The position numbers and the translations under genes were made by a program. DNA of 64,000 nucleotides, taken from NCBI GenBank assembly GCA_963978895.1, contig OZ022240.1, positions 3,638,817 through 3,702,816 on the forward strand. Direction: 5' to 3'. This DNA is from Erpobdella octoculata. Its lineage: Eukaryota; Annelida; Clitellata; Hirudinida; Erpobdellidae. This document shows positions 33,110 through 44,925 of this stretch, piece by piece; the stretch's first letter is position 1, and each line of letters begins with the position of its first letter. The notes beneath the pieces are model-generated. The model ran no database searches. It was given only the letters and a program-made list of their open reading frames with translations, and was not told the origin of the DNA.

Positions 33110-36100
33110 TTAAAAGCCTGAGTCGCAATGACTGCAAAGTCCCCGAAGTACGGAAGCTCCCCCGCATGCAGTTATTGTTGTCAATATCTGTACTTTTCTG
33201 TCATCGCTTGCCAGAGGTAGCTCTGCTTCTTTCGTACTTGAAGAGTGTTCATGAGTAGACGTTGTATTTAAACTTCTGTCTCTGGTAGAGCTTCTCTCTT
33301 CCTTGGATCTATTTCTTGTGCATTCCTATACGTACATGTACAAAAATCTTTCATTTAAAAAAAAAACCGTGTAGCAATGAATTCAGACATTTTATCTTAG
33401 CTCTCTTATTGCCACAAGCCTCAAACCACAATAAATAATTAAATAAGTACTGGACTGCTCGAGCTATGAGGCTGTCTACTTCTGTCCATTGGTTCAGTGT
33501 TTCGGAATTAATACAATCTTAAGCTTCCCTTTATTTGAACCTATCTAGTGTTTATATAATCAACAGAATATATAAATGTCATCAGCAAAAAGTTACTTTT
33601 CTCTGGATGTTAATAACACGAATTATCTGATCTTCTTTCAAATCAATCCTAGAATTTATTTCTTCGAGTGCTTTTTCGAGGTCTGCTTTCGATTGGGCGT
33701 TGTCTACTGTCCTTTCCAGCATCCGCATCTCATGACGTTCTCTGTATGACAAAATTCAAATACTTATTCAAAAATCTATTGGTCTCCTGAAACCGTTTAA
33801 GCTAATCTACCTAGAGTGATGAAGAAATTTTAATTTGAGTTTTATTGAAGCATTAATAAAGAGACCTTTCTAACTGTAACATTTCTTCTCTCAATTCAAA
33901 CAGTAGTCCCTCGACATTGTCATCCGGAATATTAGTCCAACCGTCCATTGTTATAAATGATACATTGCCTCTTTTTAATTTAGGCGAGAGACTACTCCTT
34001 GCCTCAAAATATAAATAAATTAATTAGTCTATATTATTATTATTTATGAAAAAAATTAAATAAATTTAAAATTAATATTCTGAACCATTTTAGATTTGTA
34101 AACAAAATACAATTAAGTTTTTATTAAAACGAGAATATGGAGAGAACAAAAATTACTGTACTGAAGGGGTTTGCAGTTTTCTGCTTAGATTGATAAGAAC
34201 CTGATAATCCCGTCCTGTTTAACTGAAATGAGTTAAATTCATTTACTTATCTTACTTTTTATAATAATTTTTAGTCCTCTACACCAGATGTTTTAAGACT
34301 CAAATAACAGTATGTAGGAAATATCGAAGTACCTCAGGTCGTGAATCATAACTTGATCACTTTTCACTTTCCCTTCTCCTTAATCCAGGTTTGGGACTGG
34401 CTTGCAAAAGCGAGACGGAGCTATAAATTAGTGTATACCTCCTAATAAATGATATATAAAAAATAGATAATAAATAATATATATTTATATATATATATAT
34501 ATATGTTATAAATAAATAACGGAGGGTTATTAAACTAAAGAAATGAATAGCATTTCAGACAACCAGCAGTGTTTTGTCTTCAATCATTTGCTGATATCTC
34601 TTTTCGTGTTGAAGTTGACATTCAAGTTCTCTGATTTTTTTCTAAAATATACCGCAATTATAAAAGAATTATTATTGAGTATTTTATATAAAAATATAAA
34701 AAAAATGAATAGCAACAAAACCTACATTTGACATATTTTCACTAATTTGTAGAGCTATAAATATTTCACTGAGTATGGACAACAACAAAAAGCAATACTT
34801 ATGAGTATGAACCAGAATAACAATCAATACCTCACTGAACGTGAACAACATCTATAACCAATACCTCACCGATTAGGGACAACCATATCCAATGCTTGAC
34901 TAAGTATGAACAACAACCAGTAACTCACTGAGTATGAACAACAACCAATACTTCACAGAGTATGAACAACTATAACCAATACCTTGCAAAGTGGGAACAG
35001 CAATAATCAATACCTTGCAAATTGGGAACAGCAATAATCAATACCTAACTGAGTATGGACAACAAGCAATACCTCACAGAGTATAGACAACAACAAGCAA
35101 TACCTCAGCAAGTTCCCGCATGCTAGAAAGTTTCTCCTTTTCTTCGGTTAATAACATTGTCGGTGATTTAAAACCTATTCTCTGCTGTTTATTATTAGCC
35201 TGCCTGTTAAAAAAAAATCGATGCCATTAAATATCAATTTTATTACATATTTTCAAATAAAAACATCATAACAACATAAAATAAACTCCAAATCACTAAT
35301 TTATGGAAATATATATATATACTTAAATGAACAAATGTATTCTTGTACAAACCTCGGAGAAGATAATGAGCTTGTAATTGTATGCTGTGTCAGAGTTCGC
35401 TCCATGGTGTTATTTTTTATGTCAGCCAACTGCTGGTTTAAAGCCTGACATCTTTGCTCGGCATCATCAAGCTTGGAACTCATATCTGTGATTGTTGCAT
35501 TGACTGGTTAAAAAGAAAAACATTTCAGGTTAACTCTTAACATTTTTTATTTTTATTTTATTTAATAGTTTATAGTCCTTTTCACCAGACTCATATAGCA
35601 GTATGCAGTACACAGGAAATAAATACTGAAGAAACTCTTGTTGCATATTATAACTTGATCACTTTTCTCCTTCCCTCATCCTTTATCCAGGCTTAGGATT
35701 GGCTCTCGGAGTTTAATTCTTAACAGAATACCAAATACTGAAGTATCAAATAGAAAAAAGACAAAATGTATAGTCATATTGTATTATATTATGTAATATT
35801 ATTCATTGTAAAATTAATGTATGTATGTGCATGTAAGTGTCTACATATTTTTTTTTACTGAGATTTAGCACACGCCTTTTCCAAGGCAAGTCTTGCTCAA
35901 TATATACATATATATGTGAACAAAGGTTGCAGGTTTTGAGAATTTTTTTATTAACCTTCCAAATCAGCTAAGGTCAAAGGACCGTCATCCCTTTGATCGG
36001 TTTCGTTCGGAAAATTTTGGGTCGAGGTGAACGCCGGACGAGAATGGGAGGTAAGCTCTTGCAGATTAGTTAAGGCTTCGTTTCTTTCTCTTTCCAATTG

Positions 36101-36492
36101 AATAATTTTTTCTTGTAAGTCCTTCAGAGCTACCATGACTGCTATACAAAGTTAAAAGTTTAGGTAACCCTGGAAATGTTAGGTTTATCTGTATAGTGTT
36201 TTTGACATATGACCGTAGAAAATATAAAAAGCTTTTAATTTTATTTGATGCACATTTTTGCCAAAATATACACAATTGGATTGTTACCCGCAAGTTATAC
36301 GCAGTAAAAATAAGGTAGCTCGTAATCATACAGACAGAAGGAAACCCAGGTCTTACCATGCCTATTGCTTTCTGGAAATGTTGTAGATTTGTTGGTATCA
36401 TCAGCTGGATAGCATTTATACATTGGAAATATGGACGAACCTGTGTTTTGGAGGTTTGATCTTGGACTGGAGCCGGTTTCATTCTCAGCCAT
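33110..36492 (-). CDS. CEP57: CEP57-family centrosomal protein
   Basis: Nine exons: 36492-36357, 36141-35956, 35503-35353, 35203-35104, 34641-34564, 34222-34157, 34002-33866, 33741-33597, 33325-33110, with phases that close to 404 codons plus stop. CEP57 (translokin) and CEP57L1 act at the pericentriolar material, in centriole engagement and microtubule binding. The best evidence is the N-terminal signature FPESNRHAVMVALKDLQEKI spanning exons 1-2, followed by QLERERNEALTNLQ, which begins the centrosome-localisation coiled coil. Exons 3-5 continue heptad-like sequence (KLDDAEQRCQALNQQLADI, KIRELECQLQHEKRYQQMIE). Exons 8-9 (LLFELREEMLQLER, EKALEEINSRIDLKEDQII) match the C-terminal microtubule-binding helices. 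The last exon is serine-rich and diverged. Choice between CEP57 and CEP57L1 is not possible. A minisatellite abuts exon 4. Confidence 0.83.
34262..34425 (+). repeat. SINE/LINE-tail repeat (copy 2), in a CEP57 intron
   Basis: ttttagtcctctacaccaga at the start and tttgggactggcttgcaaaa, then gcgagacgga, at the end; same family as 19513-19682. Confidence 0.7.
34745..35103. repeat. Minisatellite, unit about 25-40 bp, abutting a splice donor
   Basis: About ten variable units of the form gagtatgaacaacaaccaat then acctcac. On the gene's strand each unit contains (T)GAGGTATTG or a close variant, the same as the 5' splice site of CEP57 exon 4 (exon end 35104). Confidence 0.8.
35568..35715 (+). repeat. 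SINE/LINE-tail repeat (copy 3)
   Basis: tatagtccttttcaccagac to cttaggattggctctcgga; diverged copy in a CEP57 intron. Confidence 0.65.
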
Positions 36493-36829
36493 TATTCTTA
36501 TTCGGATTATTCGTTTTTTCCGAAAAGCTTTAAAGTTCTTTAAAATAAAGCCGTAATAATAAGTGACTGATATAAGACATAACTGTTTGGGTATTTAAAT
36601 TTGGACATTTTTTGCACACAGCCGGGGTACAAATTAATTGTTACAATTTACAATTTACATTAACGACGGCCGATTTTTGACGTTGCCATGCAAATACTGG
36701 CGAGTTGCTGGCCTTAGTATTAACTGATTAAATCATTCTTATCGAAATAAAAAAAAAATTAACAAAACCCGCAAAAATATGTAAATTTAAAAAAAAAACT
36801 CACCTCTTAATTAAATTATAAATCAACAT

Positions 36830-37012
36830 GGCTTAGAGTGGTTCAGAAGCCTGAGGGAGATCAGATAGAATCACTACAACAATAAGAAGCAGTTTTTCAT
36901 GGCGTTGTCCATTCCCACACCCCCTACGGACTCTGGTAAGATACGAACCGCCTTCCTTTAGGCCAACAAGCAAACGCTTTACTGCAGTATCACCAGCGCC
37001 GTTTAACAATAA
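36830..37012 (-). repeat. tRNA-derived SINE (copy 2)
   Basis: Reverse complement of the 9126-9310 type: 'ccccctacggac', 'aggccaacaagcaaacgctt' and 'tatcaccagcgcc' all correspond. Confidence 0.7.
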
Positions 37013-37437
37013 TAGTAACTAACCTGCAAAGTAACCGGCATCTCTAATAGGAAATAAAACTGAATAGAGAACTATTCTACTTTTTTGTTTTAAAACACCC
37101 GTAGTAAAGAACTATAAGCTGGTGCTACTGAGCAGAGCGCTGTGCCACTACAGCCAAGAAATCAACAACAAAACCAATTTATATCCATTTATTTTTGTAA
37201 AATCATTTCCAGTGTTCTTTCCATCCCAGATAGCAAAGTTCTGTTAGCTAAACCTATAACCGATAGAACCTACACCGCACAGTCACACACAGTCCAGTTA
37301 TTTCTTTCAAAAAACTCTAGACAAGCAACCTCCATTATATTTCTTTGAATTTTTTTTTTCAGTAGCTCTCCCAAAGGCAAAAAACATTAATTAATTATTA
37401 AAGCACACACCGAGGAATAGGATACTTTGAAACAAAG

Positions 37438-40400
37438 CTACAAATTAAAATCAACGACAGTTTTTCCCCTGTTGTGTTTTGAAGAGACCTTCTTGACAGC
37501 ATCAGGAAGATCATCGAATGAATACTCTCTATCGATGACAGGTATTATCTACGAACACATAAAACATAAATTAGCAGTCTACCTCCGCTAACAGGAACTT
37601 TAAAATGATAAACAAGTTTAAATGAGACTACCTCAGTTTAAAAAAATATTCAAGTAATTAACCTTATTGCTGTCCACGAGACCTGCAACAATGTCAAGCG
37701 CCTCGGCACTCGGGTAAAACACGCCCCAATGAACTTGAGCGCCGTGTGTTAAGCCCTAAAATTATAAAATCAATTATTAAATATTCACTGAAAATATTTA
37801 CAACATCCTTTCATTTTGATGTATCAAATTAAAAAAGTTAAAAGGATCAAATTATGATCCACCACAGGAAGTACTTAGGTACTTCTTCTTGAAACACCTG
37901 GTGTAAAGGACTATAAACCATTATATACAAAATAAAAATGTGCATAAAACCTGCAATTTATCACTGATGAGTTGAACGCCATTCTTTGCAAGACCCAACA
38001 GGAAGCCAAGCTCGTTTATGTTTTGAAGAAACGGATTAATAATGGTAACGTATTTCGAGCACGCGTTCGGTTTCAGAAGCTTCAGGTTTGTTTCGAGGTC
38101 GTGTGAAGCGGTAAGGTCGTATATCAGGTCGTACCTGGGATTAAAACCCAACTTTCAATATTTAACAAGAAAAAGAAAACCATAAAAAATGAGGTATTTT
38201 CACAAATCCCTTATATTTCAGAATGTGCCGACTTTTCATCTAATGCACATTTTTCTTTTAAATAAAATTTTTTAAATCTATAAATGTGAATATATTCATA
38301 TAATTGTGTTCCATTTGTTTTTGTTTCAAAACATAGATAATTAATTTTTTAAATTAAAAAATAATTTTTTAAAGAAAATTTTTCAACTTCAATAGAATGC
38401 ATTGTCACAAGGAGTGAGCCTATATTTCAAATTTCAGCTCGATTGGGTGACGTGGAGTTTGTTAATTTTCACAACAATAAACTATAAAACCATCCCAACT
38501 TTCATGATCACGGACTCATTCTGCACAATAAAACTACTTTACACTTAAACATATATTCTAATTTAATCAAATAAATTGTTCGAGAGATTCTAATTAACAT
38601 TTAAATATAAAAAAAAACAAATAAATTTAAATAAAATTTGTTAGAGCACCTGCCATGCTCAGCGAGTAGGAACTGTGAATCTGGCTGCGTGTAATCGATA
38701 ATGTTAGTGGCTCCTAATTCAGAAGCTTTCTCGATGAAGTCACTCGGAACTGTCGTGGTGACTTCGGCCTCCCAGGTTCGAAATAGCTGGGTTTTTTTAT
38801 CGAATGAAATGAAATAAATCACATAATTTATGAGAATTTCCTAGAATGAAGATTGCTAAAGCAGAAAAACCTAACAGTCTGAATAATATGTAAATATAAA
38901 ATAATAATAAATATTCAGTAGGTGCTGATGGTAAAGCGGTAAGGCATTCTCCTGTAGACCTGAAAGTCAGTGATTCAAATCCAGTCAATGTCAGCATCAT
39001 CCATAGTGGGTAGGATGCTTCTGGTAGATCTGTAAAATGGGGCCACAAGTACAATATCTGCTGATATTTTTGCCATTGGCTCTAGTCTTGATAAGGCGTT
39101 TCGCTAAATGAAAATTGTATTGCATTGTATAAAATAATAATTCAAACGATGAATAAGAGAACCCTTAATTGCAATTAAAACTATTAATCACTCTGAGCTT
39201 TCTGGGAAAAAATAACAAAAAAAATCACATAAAAAAGAACTATTTCTCATTTATACACCTTATAATATTTGGAATAAATTCAAAATAGAATTACAAATTA
39301 CTTGAATGGCAAAAGTTCCAACTCCTCCACTTCCACCCAATATTAAAACTCTAAAATAAAATTTATTCATTTTAAAATGTAAGAGCAGATTAAAAGTTCC
39401 ATTAGTAAGATGAATTTTGGAATTTTCTGGAAGTGACAGAGACTTTTCAGAATTAAAACTATTAACAGAGATGAGTAGTTGTGAATCAATGAACTTATAA
39501 AAAAAACCGGGCAATGTCAGGTAACCCCGCTAGTGATGAATAAAAGCCTGAAACAAACTTTTTGTCCCGAAATGAATCTGGTTGAAGTTTACAAAAACAT
39601 GACAATGCTGCCCAAGTTGTGCAAGTAACATAAGCCAGAGAAGCTGTTTGTACATGGGAAATAGTACGTGGCTTAAGAGAAATCTGCAATAACAACAACG
39701 CTGTCGCATTACACATTTTCGCATAACGACCAAATATAATTTGAATAAATGTAATTGATAAACTAAACAGTTCTGAGTAAAAAAGCCACTAGCATCAGAA
39801 GACGGAACCAAGACATATTCTGAAAAAGATCCTTGATATGACGCTTTTATTGAACCCCAGACCTTAATTAAAGATTCAACAAAATATGTATTTTTAGTTT
39901 TAAAAACATATCTTTCAATTTTTAGAAAAACCATAATTTAAACACACCTCATCCGCAATTCTGAATTTTTTTGAATTGACATCACTTCCCAAATCAACAA
40001 CTTTTCCAGAGAAGTCACGTCCCAGCGTAAGGGGAAACTCAGAGCTTCCTACCAACAAACCATCTTTTTTTCTTAACACATTTATTGCCTCAGAGCCATA
40101 ACCACCTGGAGTAGGCAGAAGGTATGGAAAAGTCAGTGAGTCAACATTCATCCAGAAAATTTACATCTAAGTAAGTACTAACGAACTAAATTTACTAAAC
40201 ACTAATAAAATAAAATGACTTATTTATTAAAGTAAAGTGACTTAAATAATCTATTTCATAAAACTCTTATTCTAACAATTAATACAGACCCAGCATTCGA
40301 ATATCAATTGGATTTATGCTAGCTGCTTTCACCTCAATTAAGACGTCAGACGGTTTGTTAATTATTGGCGTTTTAACGACTTCTAACTTGAGGTCGTCCA

Positions 40401-40527
40401 CAGTTCCATATTTAAAGATCTGCCATGATTTCATAGAACGAGGCAAAGTGCTAGACCTTCGAGCTAAATTTAAAAATTTCAACTCATATTTGACTGTTTT
40501 TCTTAAAACATTTACAAGAGTCCTCAT
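37438..40527 (-). CDS. RTN4IP1: RTN4IP1-like mitochondrial NAD(P)H oxidoreductase (MDR family)
   Basis: Nine exons: 40527-40290, 40105-39948, 39862-39794, 39683-39559, 39350-39302, 38786-38650, 38134-37951, 37755-37663, 37548-37438, giving 387 codons plus stop (the human protein is 396). The family is a zinc-less quinone-oxidoreductase-like MDR enzyme of the mitochondrion, linked to coenzyme Q synthesis. The first ~30 residues are basic and lack acidic residues except one, as in a targeting peptide. Then follow the GroES-like domain (VKAASINPIDIRM, EFPLTLGRDFSG), the nucleotide-binding glycine motif GGSGGVGTFAIQ and IIDYTQPDSQ, and the end RGKTVVDFNL. Intron 3 needs a GC donor (GCTAGT after exon end 39794). 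An upstream GTG at 40557 is in frame, but ATG 40527 is the better start. Introns carry a tRNA-SINE and two other repeats. Confidence 0.9.
37840..37920 (-). repeat. SINE/LINE-tail repeat (copy 4, partial)
   Basis: aacacctggtgtaaaggact then ataaac is the inverted left end of the 19513-19682 family. Confidence 0.7.
38180..38480. repeat. Dispersed repeat matching 4840-5190 (copy 2)
   Basis: Shares 'aatcccttata', 'tagaatgcattgtca' and 'atttcagctcgattgg' in the same order and orientation. Confidence 0.7.
38925..39115 (+). repeat. tRNA-derived SINE (copy 3)
   Basis: Head: gtgctgatggtaaagcggta with a box B-like GTGATTCAAATCC and a closing tcagcatc. The body diverges from the other two copies. Confidence 0.6.
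39497..39537 (-). repeat. Dispersed repeat ACTAGCGGGGTTACC (copy 5, fragment)
   Basis: The minus strand reads ACTAGCGGGGTTACCTGACA then TTGCCCGG. It sits 22 bases beyond the donor of RTN4IP1 exon 4. Confidence 0.7.
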
Positions 40528-40937
40528 TTTTATTAAACTTGCCGAAGACGAAATCACAGCCTCCTACCAGCAAACCTTCTTGTTATTATTTTACTTTTAG
40601 GTCAATCATCACCGCCGTTTTGATTTTTTAATTTTTGTAAATTTTTATAAAAATTGGAGTTATTTCTACCATAAAAATTTTTTTACAACAATCTCTGTTT
40701 GTGTGTGTGTCATTCTCTGTACGCAAATCTTAGAAGTAAAATTTAACCAGCTTTTTGACTAGCTAGGAAGCTGAAACTTTCAGCATAGCTTGATATTGGA
40801 TGACAATACATGATTCAATTAAAAAAAGTTTGTGTTGGAAAACTCGTTTTTCCATTACTTGTTTATGGCTGAAGATCTGAATCAAATGAAATGAAAAATT
40901 CCAACTCCACGTATTTTTACTTTAACAAAAGGAGCAA

Positions 40938-41035
40938 ATCCCCCGGGGTGGGGGGAATTTTCTACCCCGGGGGGAAATGTCCGGGAAGGGGGAAATGTCA
41001 GGGGGGAAATGTCCGGGGGGAAATGTTCGTTCACC
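40938..41035. repeat. G-rich repeat, GGGGGGAAATGTCC units
   Basis: Four to five units; inverted relative to 12767-12856. Confidence 0.75.
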
Positions 41036-41225
41036 GCATGGTGCAGAGTGGTTTAAAGCAGTTTAAAGCGGTTTGAAGCAGTTTAGTGTGGTTTGGTGCG
41101 GTGTAGTGCGGTGTGGTGCGGTGCGGTGTGGCGCGGAGTGGTTTAAAGCAGTTTAATGCGGTTTAAAGCAGTTTAGTGTGGTTCGGTGCGGATTGGTGCG
41201 CTTTGGTGCGGCTTGGTGTGATATG
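41036..41225. repeat. Minisatellite of GCGGTTTAAAGCAGTTTAGTG-like units
   Basis: About 20 short units (10-11 bases) alternating gtttaaagcg/gtttagtgtg with gtgcggtgtg. Confidence 0.9.
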
Positions 41226-41328
41226 TGGTCATTCACCGTATTGATGTTAACATTGTTAAAATATTAAAATGATTACATTAAACTGCACTAAGCTAATTAA
41301 GCTTGTAATACAATAAAAAAAACAATAT

Positions 41329-43858
41329 TTAAATATATATATCAGTTGAATTGAAGGCAATTTTAGTTCGTTCCTGTATAAAAAAAATAAAATATTTATT
41401 AGAGTCTGACCATTAACTTCTGAAATTCGTTAAGGTTACCTACTTGTGTGGTTTGTTCGCATTCGCATATTTTGCAATAGTTTTCGTCTGTTTTGTACTT
41501 CTTGCAGAACTTGTGGCACTCTCTTAGAGGACAAACTACAATGCCATCAATTGTAATTTGTTAATCTTGTGGCAGATATAAACAAATGTGGGTTAAGCAA
41601 TAATGAAAAATTTTTCATAAATTCTAAAAATTAATGAAAAAAAACAAGTAGCCATATAAAAATTTTTATCTCATTAGTTTTTTTATCACAATCGATCAGT
41701 GATAACATACAAATCCTATAACCTTGAGAGCACCGTTACTGTACGGATCTAGTGTTTATATACTCTATGTCCATATATGGAGTGTATAAATACATAAATT
41801 ACTACCAGGGGCGCCCACAGAGGATGTGACGAAACAAATGCTTTCTCAAAAAGCTAAGGGGAAAAATTCTTCCTTGGGGGAAGAAATTCTTCTCTGTCCC
41901 CCAGGAGGGAGGGGCTGCTTCTAGCAACCAGGGGGAGTGGACGCCCTGATGACTACCAATCGTTTAATTTACATAGCATACATCCATTTCATGAACTATC
42001 TTCCAGCATGTAAATATCCTAAAAATTTCAGAACTCGCAGAACTCTAGGTGGTCGGGAAATGGTCGAAATTTCAACGTTTTCAGCAATTTCAACCGGCAA
42101 ACGCAGAAGTACGAAAATAAATAAAAATATAATAAACATTTACCAATCAGGAAAAAATTAGTGATTTTTCGAAATCGTATGCATTCCGCTTAAATAATTG
42201 TTTAAAAATAATCCACTTCGGCCACCGGTTACTTTGTAAACTTATTATCTATAGGTATATATTACATAGGCTACAACTCTGGGTCCGCCCAACTAAATTA
42301 ACGAGTTTAAAATTTACTTGGGAAGCAGAATGTTTCGTAGTCGCAAGGAATCTCAGCGCAGTTTATGATCCTCACATCACAGCCCATATTCTCAGGACAT
42401 TTTCTTGCCTGCATATGTAGGTATAATTACCGTATAATGTATATATTGTATTGAAACAAACAGCTATTCTCAACATTACTTCCCTACATCACAATTTGTT
42501 CTTTTATTAAATCAGTATAAGATTCTTATAATTACCAAACATGGGTCGTAACATTGGCAGGTTATACAGCCGTGTTCTGTCAGCATGTGCCCGTATAAGC
42601 ATTGTCGTGGACAGGTCTTTTCATCGCATTGAAACTTTTCTGAATGTTTAGATGAATACAGAGCGTCATTTCAGATAAAGTTAGGGGTCAAAATATTTCA
42701 AAAGCCCACATATTCCAAAAACATATACACTTTGGCTTTTTACTCCAAAAACAGCTAATGACCTGGGGGTAGAGTCAGAAGTACTTTTTTCCGCAAAAAA
42801 TAATCATTGAGGGAGGGGAAACTAAGGCGTCTGGATAAAAAACTAGTTAAAAGTTAGTTCTCTCATTCCTTTTGATGTGATCACTCATCACAAATATGTG
42901 ACCCCTTCTCCATTTAATTGTGACGTCATTTATGGATGATCCCAATTGCACTTTAACAGAAAAAAACCTATATGAGACTTATTTACAAATATCCCCCGCA
43001 AAAATAAGATATTTTTTCACTCCCCTTTGTGATCTCCGTCTTTTTATATAAAAAAAGTCGGAAAATAAAAACCAGTAACGTCATTGTTCTTAGGGTCCAC
43101 CAATTTTTCGCAAAAATTAAAAAAATTTTTAAACCCTCTTTATATTTTTCCTCCCAAAAAAGCTGATGACTGTGGGGGGGGGGTAGTCGGAGGTACTTTT
43201 CCAAAAACATCACAGTTGACCCACTTCACCGTTATAGGAGGCCCGCCTATCCATAAAAGCGCCCACTCAAACCTCTGAAGCTTCAACTTTACGCATACAG
43301 TTTAAGTAAATTTATAAGTTTTTATAAATGATGAAAAACAATTTTGTTGACCTTACTTACTGACATACTATAGACACAGAATGACGCAAGTCAAGAGTGT
43401 GCATTTACACCACTACTGCGCGACTGTTGCGCAGAACGCATAGCGGCAGTGTACAAGACTTAATCTTGGAGTGGAGTTAACTGTAAAATAACTCGGTCAG
43501 GGCAATTCCATACTAAGAGAAAGGCTAGTACTAGATCAGACCGCTTTAGAATAGAAGACTCATTACATTTAGAATAGATTAATTTAGATTAGATCGGCCA
43601 GTGAAGAACGAAGTCTGGGTTTTTCTGAGCAGTGTGAGTGAATTCTTTGCTCAACGGAATAACGCCTCGCCCGACTGATATTTGAGCCCACGACGGCAGA
43701 ATGATATTTTAACTATCTTCAGACTATATTGTGCTACTGCACCACATTAGTAAGTACCTATCGCGGAGACCCAGCAAATTAATTAAAATTAGGTACACAC
43801 TGAGTGCCTGCGAGCTTCTAAACGCCAACGTGAGCAACAAGATGACCTTGAACTTCAT
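41329..43858 (-). CDS. Antistasin-type secreted cysteine-rich protein (gene D)
   Basis: Five exons on the minus strand: 43858-43801, 42639-42536, 42408-42318, 41535-41444, 41373-41329, with phases 1-0-1-0, giving 129 codons plus stop. The signal peptide is clear (MKFKVILLLTLAFRSSQA), so the protein is secreted. It is followed by an antistasin domain (FQCDEKTCPRQCLYG, CITCQCYDPC), a CPENMGCDVRIINCAEIPC module and a second antistasin domain (CPLRECHKFCKKY, YCKICEC), then a short tail. Exon boundaries and phases equal those of gene B, showing common descent. It is probably a serine-protease inhibitor; the target is unknown. No exon forms a long open frame, so it is easy to miss. A 143-bp MITE lies in intron 3, and intron 1 (43800-42640) holds G-run repeats. 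Confidence 0.88.
41806..41948. mobile_element. hAT-like MITE (143 bp) in antistasin gene D intron
   Basis: Ends CAGGGGCGCCCAC and, on the other strand, CAGGGCGTCCAC. Flanking 8-mers attactac (41798-41805) and atgactac (41949-41956) differ by one base, as an old target duplication would. Confidence 0.72.
42660..43290. repeat. Repeats in intron 1 of gene D
   Basis: 'ctccaaaaacagctaatgac' plus G run at 42745 and 'ctcccaaaaaagctgatgac' plus G run at 43151 are direct copies about 405 bases apart, each followed by a 'gtcagaagta/gtcggaggta' block and cttttt. Confidence 0.6.
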
Positions 43859-44106
43859 GATTTATTCGTTTATATAAATCGAACAAATTCACATAAATCC
43901 CCAAACAAACAAAAACAAAAGAAGCGTCTCGTCGTTACCATGGAAATAGGATTGACAAAAAACTCTCCCATCTGATATGCCACCTGAAATATCATCCCTA
44001 AAAAACAGCTCTAACAAACTTAATGAATACAGAATATTTAATGTACTTAAAAATTATCTGAAAGCGTGTTATACATTGAAAATTAAGTCTTCCAGCTGTC
44101 AACATC

Positions 44107-44925
44107 TTACTGGAGCTTAGCCAAAACCCTCGGCAGGAGTCGTAAAACCATCAGAATACTGCAAAAGACAAAACACAATATTTTAGTTCAGAAAAACAAC
44201 AAGAAAACATTAAGTGAACAGCAAACTGAAATAAAATTAACCTTAAGATAGCAACTCCTCCAGCTGGCATGATCTTTCCAGAGTTTACAGCTCTGTACGA
44301 CATAAGTCCTCCGAGTGATGCACACACACCTGAAGATTTCAAATGTATTTTATTTATAATGTATTAGAAATGTTGTATAGCTAATGTTGTTTTAAAATGA
44401 GTGATATAGCATGATTAATTAACTAAAGCTCAAACCTGACAGCTCTAAATAACTAAATCACCTTTCTGCCAATGTCAAGTAATTATTAAATATTAAATCA
44501 TAACATTCAGAAAGTATTTTTCTATAAATTTAGCTGAGATATAATAAAACTTACTTATAAGGAGCAAACAATCAGATGGATTATGAGAAGTGTTATAAGC
44601 ACCAAGAGCTGATAATCCTCCAAAAATCAAACCAGATACTAGAGATGCAACACTGCCTGGAAGTCAGAAAAAGTAACAGCTTAAATTTATTGAATAACAA
44701 ATCTATTTACTTTTACATACAGAAAAACCGTCAAAATAACAATACAATTATTCCACATACACTGAATTTTTTCATATGAAATAAGTATTTGGTTACAGTA
44801 CAAGTACATAAATGTTTGTTAATTAATGAAAAAAAAATAAAAAATGAATATTAACCGGCTTTCACATAGCCAAATACCCCGCCTGCAGTAATGGCAAAAG
44901 CATAAGTAAATGAAATGTAGTCCAT
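44107..44925 (-). CDS. TMEM14: TMEM14-family small membrane protein
   Basis: Four exons: 44925-44856, 44656-44555, 44329-44242, 44158-44107, giving 103 codons plus stop, close to vertebrate TMEM14A/C (~100-112). TMEM14 proteins are four-helix membrane proteins; TMEM14C sits in the inner mitochondrial membrane and supports porphyrin import for haem synthesis. Visible signatures are the glycine-rich first helix with GGVFGYVKAGS, then LVSGLIFGGLSALGAY, YRAVNSGKIMPAGGVAIL (matching HSGKFMPAG of the family) and a last helix rich in leucine. The gene lies head-to-head with the SARA-like gene, with 739 bases between the start codons. The TMEM14 subtype is not resolvable. Confidence 0.9.

Noticed and set aside
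34745..35103. CRISPR-like array of spaced repeats
   Set aside because: Units and spacers are both degenerate and the DNA is eukaryotic intron; it is a minisatellite.
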